From: UMGS1279 sp045630265
GTDB lineage: Bacteria; Bacillota; Clostridia; Oscillospirales; Acutalibacteraceae
Length of the DNA: 39,230 bases
Reading direction: 5' to 3'
Assembly (NCBI GenBank): GCA_045630265.1
Contig: JAZQSV010000026.1
Span: 1-39,230, forward strand
Shown here: positions 1 through 8,157 of the stretch, piece by piece
Numbering within the stretch: position 1 is the stretch's first letter
Layout of the letters: each line of letters opens with the position of its first letter
Translations under genes and position numbers: made by a program
Notes under the pieces: model-generated
The model's input: the letters and a program-made list of their open reading frames with translations, nothing else
Database searches by the model: none
Told to the model about the DNA's origin: nothing

Positions 1-383
1 ATACTCTCTTCGGGACCCATAAAAATTTTCTTTCCGTCAATGTGGGAACGGAAGGTTACACCCTCCTCAGTTATGTTCCTGAGGGAGGATAGAGAAAATA
101 CCTGAAAGCCGCCACTGTCGGTAAGAATGGGTCCGTTCCAACCTGTGAATTTGTGCAGTCCTCCAAGTTCGTGTACCAGCTTATCGCCTGGGCGCAGATG
201 CAAATGGTAGGTGTTTGAAAGCATAACCTGACAGTGCAGATCCTTTAAATCAAAGGCATCTATACCGCCCTTTATAGCGGCGCAGGTTGCTACGTTCATA
301 AATGCGGGGGTCTGCACAGTTCCGTGTACCGTTTCAAAGGTGCCTCGTCTGGCTTTGCCGTTTTGTTTTATTAGTTTGTACAT
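1..383 (-). CDS. tgt: Queuine tRNA-ribosyltransferase, N-terminal part (cut by window edge)
   Basis: This is the first 127 codons of a tRNA-guanine transglycosylase, which swaps guanine-34 of tRNAs with GUN anticodons for the queuosine precursor preQ1. The reading frame is open from the ATG at 383 down to base 1, so the C-terminal part, including the zinc site, is outside the window. Visible hallmarks are the TPAFMNVAT stretch near residue 24, SNTYHLHLRPG near residue 58 and DSGGFQVFSL near residue 90. In this family the Asp of DSGGFQ is the general acid/base at the substrate pocket. An AAAGGA ribosome site lies about 8 bases before the ATG. The gene lies 38 bases downstream of queA on the same strand, the usual queA-tgt order, so both steps of Q-tRNA synthesis are probably co-transcribed. 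Confidence 0.95.
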   Translation of the reverse strand, partial: MYKLIKQNGKARRGTFETVHGTVQTPAFMNVATCAAIKGGIDAFDLKDLHCQVMLSNTYHLHLRPGDKLVHELGGLHKFTGWNGPILTDSGGFQVFSLSSLRNITEEGVTFRSHIDGKKIFMGPEES

Positions 384-421
384 ATCTTTTTCCTTTTAAA
401 TTTTAATTGTTCGTTTTTAGC

Positions 422-1444
422 TTATATAATTAGCATAGCGTCGCCAAAACTAAAGAAGCGGTATTTTTCTTTTACCGCAGTTTCGTAGGCGTTCATAACG
501 TTTTTATGACCTGCCAAGGCACTAACAAGCATTATAAGGGTACTTTCGGGCAAATGGAAGTTTGTAATAAGCCCATCAAGACATTTAAATTTATAGCCGG
601 GGTAGATAAATATCTCGGTATCACCGCTACATTCCGCTACAAACCCGTTTGCATCAGAGGCACTCTCAACCGTACGGCAGGAGGTAGTACCTACACATAT
701 AACCCTGCCGCCACTTTGCTTTGTTTCGTTTATAAGCCTTGCCGTTTCGGCAGGAATGTGATAATGCTCACTGTGCATTTTATGCTCTAAAATATCATCA
801 CATTTAACCGGTCTAAAAGTGCCAAGCCCAACGTGAAGAGTAACAAAGGCAACATTAATGCCAATTTCTTTTAAGTGCTCTAGCATTTCATTTGTAAAAT
901 GAAGACCTGCAGTAGGGGCGGCGGCAGAACCAAGCTCTTTGGAATAAACAGTTTGATAGCGCTCTTTATCTTCAAGTTTTTCTTTAATATAAGGGGGAAG
1001 GGGCATATTGCCAACTTCATCCAAAAGTGAATAAAACTCACCGCTAAAGTTAAATTTAAGTATTCTGTTTCCATCAGGCAAAACCTCTATAACCTTGGCC
1101 GAAAGCTTATCTGAAAATGTAAAGCTATGTCCTGTTTTTGCCTTTTTTCCCGGGCCGGCAATACATTCCCAGTCGGTGTCATTTTTGCGTTTTAAAAGCA
1201 CGAATTCAACCACTGCACCTGTATCTGTTCTTGTACCGAAAATTCTTGCAGGGAGAACCCTTGTATCATTTAAAACAAGCAGGTCGCCGTCTTTAAGAAA
1301 ACCCTCTAAATTTTCAAATTTAGTGTGGGTAATTTCGCCGCTTTTCTTACCTAACACCATAAGGCGGGAGGCTGTTCTTGGGGTTATGGGGGTTTGAGCA
1401 ATAAGCTCTTCGGGCAAATCATAGAAAAAATCGCTTTTTTTCAT
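422..1444 (-). CDS. queA: S-adenosylmethionine:tRNA ribosyltransferase-isomerase
   Basis: QueA transfers and isomerises the ribosyl part of S-adenosylmethionine onto preQ1 in tRNA, giving epoxyqueuosine. The 340-residue length is normal for the family. Characteristic stretches are the N-terminal DFFYDLPEELIAQTP, LLVLNDTRVLPARI near residue 55, SAAAPTAGLHFT near residue 173, THVGLGTF-type sequence (here TLHVGLGTFRPV) near residue 202, and the C-terminal LITNFHLPESTLIMLVSALAG. The start ATG at 1444 has an AAAGGT ribosome site about 9 bases upstream. It is the first gene of a two-gene unit with tgt and is transcribed away from asd. The function assignment rests on family-wide conserved sequence and on the neighbouring tgt. 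Confidence 0.97.
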   Translation of the reverse strand: MKKSDFFYDLPEELIAQTPITPRTASRLMVLGKKSGEITHTKFENLEGFLKDGDLLVLNDTRVLPARIFGTRTDTGAVVEFVLLKRKNDTDWECIAGPGKKAKTGHSFTFSDKLSAKVIEVLPDGNRILKFNFSGEFYSLLDEVGNMPLPPYIKEKLEDKERYQTVYSKELGSAAAPTAGLHFTNEMLEHLKEIGINVAFVTLHVGLGTFRPVKCDDILEHKMHSEHYHIPAETARLINETKQSGGRVICVGTTSCRTVESASDANGFVAECSGDTEIFIYPGYKFKCLDGLITNFHLPESTLIMLVSALAGHKNVMNAYETAVKEKYRFFSFGDAMLII

Positions 1445-1491
1445 ACTAAAAACCTTTCAAATAATAGAAAAATCAGTCTCTAAATTTATAA

Positions 1492-1520
1492 ATTTTAGGC
1501 ATTGTTATAAAAAATCACAA
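1492..1520 (-). promoter_or_regulatory. Possible sigma-A promoter for queA-tgt
   Basis: Read on the minus strand, TTGTGA (1520-1515) and TAAAAT (1497-1492) are separated by 17 bases, about 50 bases before the queA start. The -10 box is good and the -35 box matches at 4 of 6 positions, so this is a moderate candidate only. Confidence 0.4.
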
Positions 1521-1547
1521 AATCAAAGTTTTATGCATAATATATGT

Positions 1548-1576
1548 TTGACAAAACTATGTATTTTTGTTATTAT
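1548..1576 (+). promoter_or_regulatory. Upstream sigma-A promoter of asd (P1)
   Basis: A full-consensus -35 TTGACA (1548-1553) is followed after 17 bases by TATTAT (1571-1576). Transcription would begin near 1583 and give a leader of about 100 bases before asd. That leader is too short for a lysine riboswitch, and I see none. Confidence 0.75.
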
Positions 1577-1592
1577 ATAAGATGTGAAATAA

Positions 1593-1621
1593 TTGACACC
1601 TGTGAGATTAATGTATATTAT
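1593..1621 (+). promoter_or_regulatory. Downstream sigma-A promoter of asd (P2)
   Basis: This is a second TTGACA (1593-1598) with TATTAT (1616-1621) at exactly 17 bases, 45 bases downstream of the first promoter. Transcription would begin near 1628, about 55 bases before the asd ATG. The two boxes repeat the same sequences and spacing as P1. Confidence 0.75.
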
Positions 1622-1682
1622 ATTGCAAAATCTTCGGCGATTCAACTGTTTTTTAAAAATCTTTTTTAAGGTAGTGGTAAAA

Positions 1683-2762
1683 ATGAAAAAATATAGTGTT
1701 GGTATTATAGGTGCAACAGGTATGGTTGGCCAGCGTTTTGCCCTTTTACTTGCGGACCATCCTTGGTTTGATGTTAAGGTTTTAGCGGCTAGTCCCCGTT
1801 CTAAGGGCAAAAAATATGTTGAAGCCGTTGATGGCCGTTGGGCAATGACTGCACCTATTCCTGAAAAGCTTAAAGATATGGTAGTGCTTAGCGCTACTGA
1901 GGATATTGAAGAAATTACCTCTAAGGTTGATTTTGTTTTCTGTGCTGTTGATATGAAAAAGGATGAAATCCGCGCTTTAGAAGAGGAATATGCTAAGCAT
2001 GAATGTCCAGTTATTTCTAACAACAGTGCTCACAGAGGCACTCCCGACGTTCCTATGATTGTTCCTGAAATTAACCCCGAGCACGCCGAGGTTATCAATG
2101 CACAAAGAAAGCGACTTGGAACAAAACGCGGCTTTATTGCGGTTAAGTCCAACTGTTCACTTCAAAGCTACGTTCCTGCACTTTTCCCGCTTTCTAAGTT
2201 TGGCGTTAATAAGGTTTTAGTTTGTACTTACCAGGCAATTTCCGGTGCAGGCAAAACATTTGAGCGTTGGCCAGAAATGGTAGATAACGTTATTCCCTTT
2301 ATTGGTGGCGAGGAAGAAAAGTCTGAGCAGGAGCCACTTAAGATTTGGGGTAAAGTAGAAAATGATAAAATTGTAAATGCCACCTCTCCCGAATTTACTG
2401 CACAGTGTATTCGTGTTCCAGTATCCGACGGGCACCTTGCAGCTGTTTTTGTAAGCTTTGATAAGAAACCTGAAAAGGAAGAAATTTTAAATATTTGGAA
2501 GGAGTTTTCGGGCGAGCCACAGTGCTTAGAACTTCCCAGCGCTCCCAAACAGTTTTTACACTATTACGAAGAGGACAATATGCCCCAAACTAAGCTTGTA
2601 CGTGATATAGAGGGCGGTATGGCTGTGCATGTTGGACGTTTAAGAGAAGATACTCAGTACGACTATAAATTTGTTTGCGTTTCACACAATACCCTTCGCG
2701 GCGCCGCAGGCGGCGCTGTGCTTATGGCCGAGCTACTTTGCGCTAAGGGGTATATGGACTAA
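1683..2762 (+). CDS. asd: Aspartate-semialdehyde dehydrogenase
   Basis: This enzyme reduces aspartyl-4-phosphate to aspartate-4-semialdehyde with NADPH, the branch point to lysine/diaminopimelate, threonine and methionine. The product is 359 residues. The N-terminal GATGMVGQRF (residues 10-19) is the nucleotide-binding loop. The catalytic cysteine is C158 in KSNCSLQ, and SDGHLAAVFVSF carries the expected active-site histidine. The motifs SNNSAHRG and VPEINPEH place it with the archaeal/fungal-like branch of the family rather than the E. coli type. The frame is open further upstream to 1593, but the ATG at 1683 is the start because GATGMVGQ then begins at a normal distance and an AAGGTAG ribosome site lies about 10 bases before it. 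It is the first gene of asd-dapA-dapB-lipoprotein, only 18 bases from dapA. Confidence 0.96.
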   Translation: MKKYSVGIIGATGMVGQRFALLLADHPWFDVKVLAASPRSKGKKYVEAVDGRWAMTAPIPEKLKDMVVLSATEDIEEITSKVDFVFCAVDMKKDEIRALEEEYAKHECPVISNNSAHRGTPDVPMIVPEINPEHAEVINAQRKRLGTKRGFIAVKSNCSLQSYVPALFPLSKFGVNKVLVCTYQAISGAGKTFERWPEMVDNVIPFIGGEEEKSEQEPLKIWGKVENDKIVNATSPEFTAQCIRVPVSDGHLAAVFVSFDKKPEKEEILNIWKEFSGEPQCLELPSAPKQFLHYYEEDNMPQTKLVRDIEGGMAVHVGRLREDTQYDYKFVCVSHNTLRGAAGGAVLMAELLCAKGYMD

Positions 2763-2780
2763 TTGAAAGGGTGCAAAATA

Positions 2781-3668
2781 ATGAAAAAATGTATTTTTGA
2801 AGGTTGCGCTACTGCTTTAATTACACCAATGAACGAGGATGGCTCGGTTAATTTTGAAACACTTGCCGAGCTTGTTGACAGTCAGATAAAAGGCGGAGTT
2901 GATGCTTTAGTTATCTGTGGTACAACGGGCGAATCTGCCACTCTTAGCGGTGAAGAGCATATTAAAGTTATTGAGGCAGCCGTAAAGGCGGCTGACCACC
3001 GTGTGCCCATTATTGCAGGTACAGGTAGTAATGATACTCAATTTGCTTTAGAAATCAGCAAAGAGGCCATCAAAGTTGGTGCAGATGCACTTTTAATGGT
3101 AACGCCTTACTATAATAAAACATCTCAAAGAGGTCTTATCAAACATTATACTTACATTGCAGATAGGGTGGACGTTCCTATTATTCTTTACAACGTTCCC
3201 TCTAGAACGGGTGTAAACATAAAGCCCGAAACCTATTTTGAACTTTCAAAACATAAAAATATTGTTGCCGCAAAGGAAGCAAATGGAGATATTTCTTCGC
3301 TCATTAAGACTATTGCCCTTTGTGGTGATGACCTTGCTATTTATTCGGGCAACGATGACCAGATTGTTCCTATAATGTCGCTTGGTGGTAAGGGTGTAAT
3401 TTCAGTACTTTCCAACGTTTTACCCAAAGAAACACACGATATTACCGCTGCCTGCCTTGAGGGCGACTTTAAAAAGGGAACAGAACTTGCAGTTAAATAT
3501 TTAGACCTCGCTAACGCTCTATTTATGGATGTTAATCCCATCCCTGTTAAAGAGGCAATGAACCTTATTGGTTTAGAGGTTGGTCCTTGCAGAATGCCTC
3601 TTACCGAAATGGATGAAAAGCAGGTTGCCGCTTTAACCGAGGAGCTTAAAAAGGTTAACCTTCTATAA
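2781..3668 (+). CDS. dapA: 4-hydroxy-tetrahydrodipicolinate synthase
   Basis: DapA condenses pyruvate with aspartate semialdehyde, the first committed step towards diaminopimelate and lysine. The product is 295 residues, normal for this TIM-barrel aldolase. GTTGESATL (residues 47-55) binds the pyruvate carboxylate, Y137 in YNVPSRTG is the expected catalytic tyrosine, and K165 in VAAKEANGD is the Schiff-base lysine. The ATG at 2781 is chosen because a GAAAGGG ribosome site lies about 10 bases before it. A TTG at 2763 is in frame but immediately follows the asd stop and has no ribosome site. It is placed between asd and dapB in one transcription unit, so three consecutive pathway enzymes are made together. 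Confidence 0.97.
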   Translation: MKKCIFEGCATALITPMNEDGSVNFETLAELVDSQIKGGVDALVICGTTGESATLSGEEHIKVIEAAVKAADHRVPIIAGTGSNDTQFALEISKEAIKVGADALLMVTPYYNKTSQRGLIKHYTYIADRVDVPIILYNVPSRTGVNIKPETYFELSKHKNIVAAKEANGDISSLIKTIALCGDDLAIYSGNDDQIVPIMSLGGKGVISVLSNVLPKETHDITAACLEGDFKKGTELAVKYLDLANALFMDVNPIPVKEAMNLIGLEVGPCRMPLTEMDEKQVAALTEELKKVNLL

Positions 3669-3690
3669 TTTATAAAAAGGAAGTTTAAAA

Positions 3691-4446
3691 ATGCTTCAAG
3701 TAATTTTGTGTGGCTGTAACGGTAAAATGGGCCGCGTTATCACAGATATAGTTAATAATAGGGACGATATTTCTATTGTAGCCGGTGTTGATATTGATAC
3801 GTCTGCAAACGGACCTTTTCCCGTATTTAAAACCTTAAACGATATTACCTGTGATGCAGACGTAATTGTAGATTTTTCGCATCCATCTCTTTTACAGTCC
3901 ATATTAGACTATGCAAAAGCTAAAAAAATGCCTGTTGTTTTGGCCACAACGGGATATAGCGAAGAGCAAATTGAGAAGATTCAAAAAGCCGGGGAAGAAA
4001 TTGCTATTTTCTTTTCCTTTAATATGTCCCTTGGCATTAACCTATTAGCCGAGCTTGCCCGCAAAGCGGCACTGATTTTAGATGGCTTTGATATTGAAAT
4101 TATAGAAAAGCATCATAATCAAAAGATTGATGCGCCAAGCGGCACTGCAATTTTACTCGCTAATGAGATAAATGCAGAGCTTGAGGGTAAAATGGTATAT
4201 GAGTATGATCGCCACAGTAAAAGGGAAAAACGCCCCCAAAACGAAATTGGTATTCATTCGTTAAGAGGCGGCACCATTGTTGGTGAGCATGAGGTCATTT
4301 TTGCGGGGCGCGATGAAATAATTACACTAAGTCATTCTGCGCGTTCTAAGGAAATTTTTGCGGTTGGTGCAGTTAATGCGGCTTTATTTGTTTCGGATAA
4401 ACAAAATGGACTTTATAGTATGAAAGAGCTTGTTGCTTCAAAATAA
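3691..4446 (+). CDS. dapB: 4-hydroxy-tetrahydrodipicolinate reductase
   Basis: DapB reduces the DapA product with NAD(P)H. The product is 251 residues, typical of the family. GCNGKMGR (residues 8-15) is the dinucleotide-binding loop and VDFSHP (60-65) lines the cofactor site. EKHHNQKIDAPSGTA (139-153) carries the conserved histidine pair H141/H142 and K145 of the catalytic site. GEHEVIFAG follows in the C-terminal half. An AAAAGGAAG ribosome site precedes the ATG, and the gap from dapA is 22 bases. No dapD, dapL, lysA or aspartokinase gene lies in the window, so the rest of the pathway must be elsewhere. Confidence 0.97.
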   Translation: MLQVILCGCNGKMGRVITDIVNNRDDISIVAGVDIDTSANGPFPVFKTLNDITCDADVIVDFSHPSLLQSILDYAKAKKMPVVLATTGYSEEQIEKIQKAGEEIAIFFSFNMSLGINLLAELARKAALILDGFDIEIIEKHHNQKIDAPSGTAILLANEINAELEGKMVYEYDRHSKREKRPQNEIGIHSLRGGTIVGEHEVIFAGRDEIITLSHSARSKEIFAVGAVNAALFVSDKQNGLYSMKELVASK

Positions 4447-4463
4447 AATAAAGGTGTAGTATA

Positions 4464-5234
4464 ATGAGAAAAATTATTTCCCTGATTCTTTGCTTAATAC
4501 TTTGTCTTTCCATCCTTTGCCTTACTTCCTGTAAGGGTAAAGAGGTATATTATTTTGATGACTCCGGTGTTGGTGCACAGGATGTTGTAAATGATAGTGG
4601 TGTTATAATTGATAAAACTAATTTCCCTGAGGGTGTAAAAATTAGTGTTACCAAGGTAAAAACAAAGGATAGAAGGTTTAAAATAGCCAAAGCGGTGCTT
4701 ACCGAAGCGACAGAGCTTTTTGTGTATGACATTTCTTCAATCAGAAACGGCGTTACAATTAACCCCTATAAGCCGGCAAACGTTATTTTCCCTGTGCCCT
4801 CAATCTACAGTGCCGACAAATACGAAATGTCACTTTACTTTATCGCTGCAAATGCTTCTACTGAACTTATCGAATATAAGTTGGTTGATAACGGTCTTTA
4901 CGTTTCATTGTCAGAAATGGGGCTTTTCGCTATAATCTTGGTTGAAAAGCCGGAGGATACCTCGTCGGATACAAGTAGCAATAATATTAGTTCAGTACAA
5001 TCTACAACTACTTCAAGGCCGCAACCCATAGTTGTTGCCCCGGGTGAGAGCGTTCCTGAAACCACAGTGCCCGACACTGATAACAATACCACAAGTAGTG
5101 AGGTAACCGATTCTACTTCGTCTGACTCTACCGTTACACCCGACACGCCCGATAGTGGTAATTCTTCTGACAACACCACAACTTCCAGACCTAACGATGG
5201 CTTTACAAGCGATTATATAATTGAAAGAGATTAA
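4464..5234 (+). CDS. Lipoprotein of unknown function with Ser/Thr-rich tail
   Basis: The 256-residue product starts with a lipoprotein signal: charged MRK, a hydrophobic run rich in Leu, Ile and Cys, and the lipobox LTSC with Cys23 as the probable lipidation site. It should therefore be tethered to the outer face of the membrane. Residues of roughly 45-165 look like a compact beta domain (alternating hydrophobic strands ending GLYVSLSEMGLFAIILVE). This resembles repeat modules of Bacillota surface proteins, but I cannot name the family. From about residue 168 the protein is almost only Ser, Thr, Asp, Pro and Asn, a likely unstructured linker. It ends without LPxTG or a membrane anchor, so the tail is free. 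It follows dapB by 17 bases with its own AAAGGTG ribosome site and precedes a strong terminator, so it is the last gene of the dap operon. Confidence 0.8.
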   Translation: MRKIISLILCLILCLSILCLTSCKGKEVYYFDDSGVGAQDVVNDSGVIIDKTNFPEGVKISVTKVKTKDRRFKIAKAVLTEATELFVYDISSIRNGVTINPYKPANVIFPVPSIYSADKYEMSLYFIAANASTELIEYKLVDNGLYVSLSEMGLFAIILVEKPEDTSSDTSSNNISSVQSTTTSRPQPIVVAPGESVPETTVPDTDNNTTSSEVTDSTSSDSTVTPDTPDSGNSSDNTTTSRPNDGFTSDYIIERD

Positions 5235-5246
5235 GTGAAATATTTT

Positions 5247-5283
5247 AAGCGCCCCAGACCAAAGGTTTGGGGCGCTTTCTTTT
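5247..5283 (+). terminator. Terminator between the lipoprotein gene and tatD
   Basis: The 14-bp stem 5247-5260 / 5264-5277 closes on the 3-base loop AAA, with one G-T pair, and is followed by a T-rich run (5276-5284). It ends the asd-dap transcript. The same hairpin may also stop the convergent tatD transcript, though the minus-strand tail is less T-rich. Confidence 0.9.
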
Positions 5284-5286
5284 TAC

Positions 5287-6075
5287 TTATTTAATTTTTG
5301 TGAAAAGCCGTTTTGCATTTTCGTTTGATGCCTTTAAAACTGCTTCGGTGGTAACACCTTTAATTCGTGCTATTTTTTCGGCTACAAAGTAAATAAGGTC
5401 GGAGGTGCAACGTTTGCCTCTAAACGGCTCGGGGGACATATATGGTGCATCGGTTTCAAGTAGAAGTCTATCTAGCGGTAGCATGGCGGCAACACGTATT
5501 ACCTTCATAGCATTTTTAAAGGTAATTACACCACCTAAACCTATATACATACCAAGATTTAAAATTTCCTGCGCCATTTCGGCACTGCCCGAAAAACAGT
5601 GAACGACGCCGCTTGGTTTGTGCTTTTTAAGAATTTCTAAGGTATCCGCATGTGATTCTCTGTCATGAACAATAACGGGAAGAGAAACCTCTTTCGCAAA
5701 CATAATCTGTTGCTCAAACCACTTTTTTTGCTCTTCGTGTGAAAAATTGTCCCAATAGTAGTCAAGCCCAATTTCACCAATGGCAACAACCTTTTCGTGG
5801 CCACAAAACTCTTTTAAAAGCTCGGTGTCAAGATTTTCACCATCATATAAATCCTCAGGGTGAACACCTACTGCCGCATAGAAAAGGTCATATTCTTCTG
5901 CCAGAGCAATATTTTTTCTGCAGTTTTCATAGTTGACACCGCAGTTGATAATACCTATAACACCATTTTGTTTCATTTGCGCCACAACCTGTTCCAGGTC
6001 GGGCTCAAACTGCTCACTGGCGTAGTGGGCGTGGGTGTCAAAAATAGGCAGTTTTTCTAAATTTATTTCACACAT
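5287..6075 (-). CDS. tatD: TatD family metal-dependent hydrolase / DNase
   Basis: TatD-family proteins are TIM-barrel metallohydrolases, and several members act as 3'-5' exonucleases on DNA or RNA. The 262-residue product has the full set of family markers: FDTHAHY at residue 12 (first metal-binding His pair), EIGLDYYWD near residue 102 (metal Glu), PVIVHDRES near residue 133, VHCFSGS near residue 157 and LLETDAPYMSPEP near residue 206. The start at 6075 sits one base after the metG stop, and there is no strong ribosome site of its own, so it is probably translationally coupled to metG. The metG-tatD order is common in Bacillota, often with RNase M5 next, but here rnmV is elsewhere (38275). 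Confidence 0.94.
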   Translation of the reverse strand: MCEINLEKLPIFDTHAHYASEQFEPDLEQVVAQMKQNGVIGIINCGVNYENCRKNIALAEEYDLFYAAVGVHPEDLYDGENLDTELLKEFCGHEKVVAIGEIGLDYYWDNFSHEEQKKWFEQQIMFAKEVSLPVIVHDRESHADTLEILKKHKPSGVVHCFSGSAEMAQEILNLGMYIGLGGVITFKNAMKVIRVAAMLPLDRLLLETDAPYMSPEPFRGKRCTSDLIYFVAEKIARIKGVTTEAVLKASNENAKRLFTKIK

Positions 6076-6076
6076 A

Positions 6077-8008
6077 CTATCTTATCTTCGAGCCGGCGGG
6101 AACACCGTCAAGGAAAACTACCTTAACGTCATTTTCGCCTGCGTCTGCCGCTAAAATCATACCGTTACTCTCGACTCCACAAAGGGTAGCGGGTTTAAGG
6201 TTTGAAACAACAATAATAGTTTTACCTACTAAATCCTCGGGGGCATACCAAGGCGCAATACCCGAAGCAACGGTGCGGGGAGTGCCGCTACCATCGTTAA
6301 GGGTGAGCTTTAGTAGCTTCTTTGCTTTTTTAATGGGCTCTGCAGCAACTATTTCTGCTGCCTTAAGCTCAACCTTAGCGAAATCTTCAATAGAAATTTG
6401 TGCGGCGGTTACAACGTTTTCCTTTTCTGCCGCTTTTCTTTGCTTTTCCATATCTTCAGCAATTTCTTTTAAAACTGCTTCGGTGTCAATGCGGGCAAAA
6501 AGTGCCTTTGCATCACCTACACCATAGTCGTCGTGAAGACCAAATTTAAGCTGGTCCAAAGCAGGCTCTTCACTAATTCCCAGCTGCTCCCTAATTTTAA
6601 GGGATGTGTCGGGAATAATGGGGTAGAGAAGAACGCTTAAAATTCTAATGCACTCTAAAAGGTTGTATAAAACGCCCTCCAAGCGCTCTTTATTTGCCTC
6701 GTCTTTAGCAAGTGCCCAAGGCATGGTTTCATCAATATACTTGTTGCAACGCTTTGCAAGGGCCATAATATGCTCTACTGCGTCGGCGTTGTGGTAAATA
6801 GACATGGCCTTGCGGAAAGCATCTACCGACTGCCTTGCGGTTTCGGTGAGGTCGGTATCAAAATCACCCTCAAGCGGCTTTCTTGCTACAGTACCACCAA
6901 AGTATTTATTTGTCATAGCAATGGTACGGTTTACAAGGTTGCCCAGGGTATTGGCCAGGTCGCTGTTAAACTTGTTAATAAAGGTTTCATAGGTAATGTT
7001 TCCGTCCTGTGCAAAGGGAATTTCGCTAAGCAGAAAGTAACGTACTGCATCAACTGAGAAACGGGCGGCAAGTTCATCGGCATAAATAACGTTGCCCTTG
7101 GATTTGCTCATTTTATCCTCGCCGAAAAGCACCCAAGGATGACCCAAAACCTGCTTGGGTAAGGGCTCACCAAGCGCCATAAGAATAATTGGCCAATAAA
7201 TTGTATGGAAACGAACAATGTCTTTACCAATAACGTGCAAATCGGCAGGCCAATATTTTTGGTACATATCAGATTTCTCATCGGGGTCGTAGCCGAGGGC
7301 GGTAATGTAGTTGGAAAGAGCATCAATCCAAACATATACAACGTGCTTGTCATCAAAATCTACGGGAACACCCCATTTAAAGGATGAGCGAGAAACACAA
7401 AGGTCGGCAAGACCAGGTTTAATGAAATTGTTAATCATTTCGTGTTTTCTGGATTCAGGGCTGAAAAAGTTGGGTGTCTCTTCGTAGTATTTAACAAGTG
7501 CGTCAGAATATTTGGAAAGCTTTAAAAAGTATGCCTCTTCCTTAGAATCTGTAACCTCGCGGCCACAGTCAGGACATTTTCCATCTACAAGTTGAGAGGG
7601 GGTGAAGAAGGACTCGCAGGGTACGCAGTATTTACCTTCGTAAGCGCCTTTGTAAATGTCGCCCTGCTCGTAGAGCTTTTTAAAGATTTTCTGAACGGTT
7701 TTTTCGTGATAATCGTCGGTGGTACGAATAAATTTATCGTAGGTAACGTTCATACTATCCCAAACCATTTTAATGTCGCTCGCGGCATTATCAACAAATG
7801 CCTTTGGGGTCATATTAGCAGATTTAGCGTACTCTTCAATTTTTTGGCCGTGCTCATCCGAACCGGTTACAAAATAAACGTCATACCCTTCCATTCTTTT
7901 ATATCTTGCAATCATATCGGCCAAAACAATGTCGTATGTATTGCCAATATGGGGTTTTCTTGAAGCATAAGCAATGGCTGTTGTAATATAAAACTTCTTG
8001 TTTTCCAT
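6077..8008 (-). CDS. metG: Methionyl-tRNA synthetase
   Basis: MetRS charges tRNA-Met, including the initiator. The 643-residue product has the HIGH-type motif as KPHIGN near residue 18, an insertion with a CxxC...CxxC zinc knuckle (CVPC and CPDC) near residues 127-146, and KMSKSKG near residue 310. From about residue 540 a separate C-terminal EMAP/Trbp111-like tRNA-binding domain begins (IEDFAKVELKAAEIV through SNGMILAAD), which dimerises MetRS in many bacteria. The start is the ATG at 8008, preceded by GGAGGTAG at 7 bases. An in-frame ATG 24 bases further up has no such site. No T-box leader is present: the distance to the promoter is too short. Confidence 0.97.
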   Translation of the reverse strand: MENKKFYITTAIAYASRKPHIGNTYDIVLADMIARYKRMEGYDVYFVTGSDEHGQKIEEYAKSANMTPKAFVDNAASDIKMVWDSMNVTYDKFIRTTDDYHEKTVQKIFKKLYEQGDIYKGAYEGKYCVPCESFFTPSQLVDGKCPDCGREVTDSKEEAYFLKLSKYSDALVKYYEETPNFFSPESRKHEMINNFIKPGLADLCVSRSSFKWGVPVDFDDKHVVYVWIDALSNYITALGYDPDEKSDMYQKYWPADLHVIGKDIVRFHTIYWPIILMALGEPLPKQVLGHPWVLFGEDKMSKSKGNVIYADELAARFSVDAVRYFLLSEIPFAQDGNITYETFINKFNSDLANTLGNLVNRTIAMTNKYFGGTVARKPLEGDFDTDLTETARQSVDAFRKAMSIYHNADAVEHIMALAKRCNKYIDETMPWALAKDEANKERLEGVLYNLLECIRILSVLLYPIIPDTSLKIREQLGISEEPALDQLKFGLHDDYGVGDAKALFARIDTEAVLKEIAEDMEKQRKAAEKENVVTAAQISIEDFAKVELKAAEIVAAEPIKKAKKLLKLTLNDGSGTPRTVASGIAPWYAPEDLVGKTIIVVSNLKPATLCGVESNGMILAADAGENDVKVVFLDGVPAGSKIR

Positions 8009-8040
8009 TATTCTACCTCCAAAAGTAGCCAATATATCAT

Positions 8041-8069
8041 TATTATACCAATTTTTACACTGTTTTACA
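8041..8069 (-). promoter_or_regulatory. Promoter of metG-tatD
   Basis: Minus-strand TTGTAA (8069-8064) and a perfect TATAAT (8046-8041) are 17 bases apart, about 33 bases before the metG start codon. The promoter lies back to back with the ABC-F promoter. Confidence 0.7.
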
Positions 8070-8097
8070 AGTATTTAAAGCGAATTTTAAATATTTT

Positions 8098-8125
8098 CTT
8101 GAAAAGTTTTTTAAATATGTTACAA
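8098..8125 (+). promoter_or_regulatory. Promoter of the ABC-F gene
   Basis: TTGAAA (8098-8103) and TACAAT (8120-8125) are 16 bases apart. The expected start near 8132 leaves a leader of about 25 bases, too short for the attenuator peptides seen ahead of many resistance-type ABC-F genes. Confidence 0.7.
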
Positions 8126-8157
8126 TAAGATAAGCAAGTAAAAGGGGAGGGTAGAAA

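Noticed and set aside
1583..1682. Lysine riboswitch upstream of asd
   Set aside because: The leaders from both promoters are at most 100 bases and show no five-helix L-box features. A lysine riboswitch needs roughly 170 bases or more.
1593..1682. 30-residue N-terminal extension of asd from the TTG at 1593
   Set aside because: The TTG is part of a -35 box, and the family fold starts at the ATG at 1683, which has its own ribosome site.
4898..5179. Minus-strand ORF of 93 codons opposite the lipoprotein gene
   Set aside because: It mirrors the Ser/Thr-rich tail of the real gene, giving a low-complexity Val/Leu/Ser product, and has no start signals.
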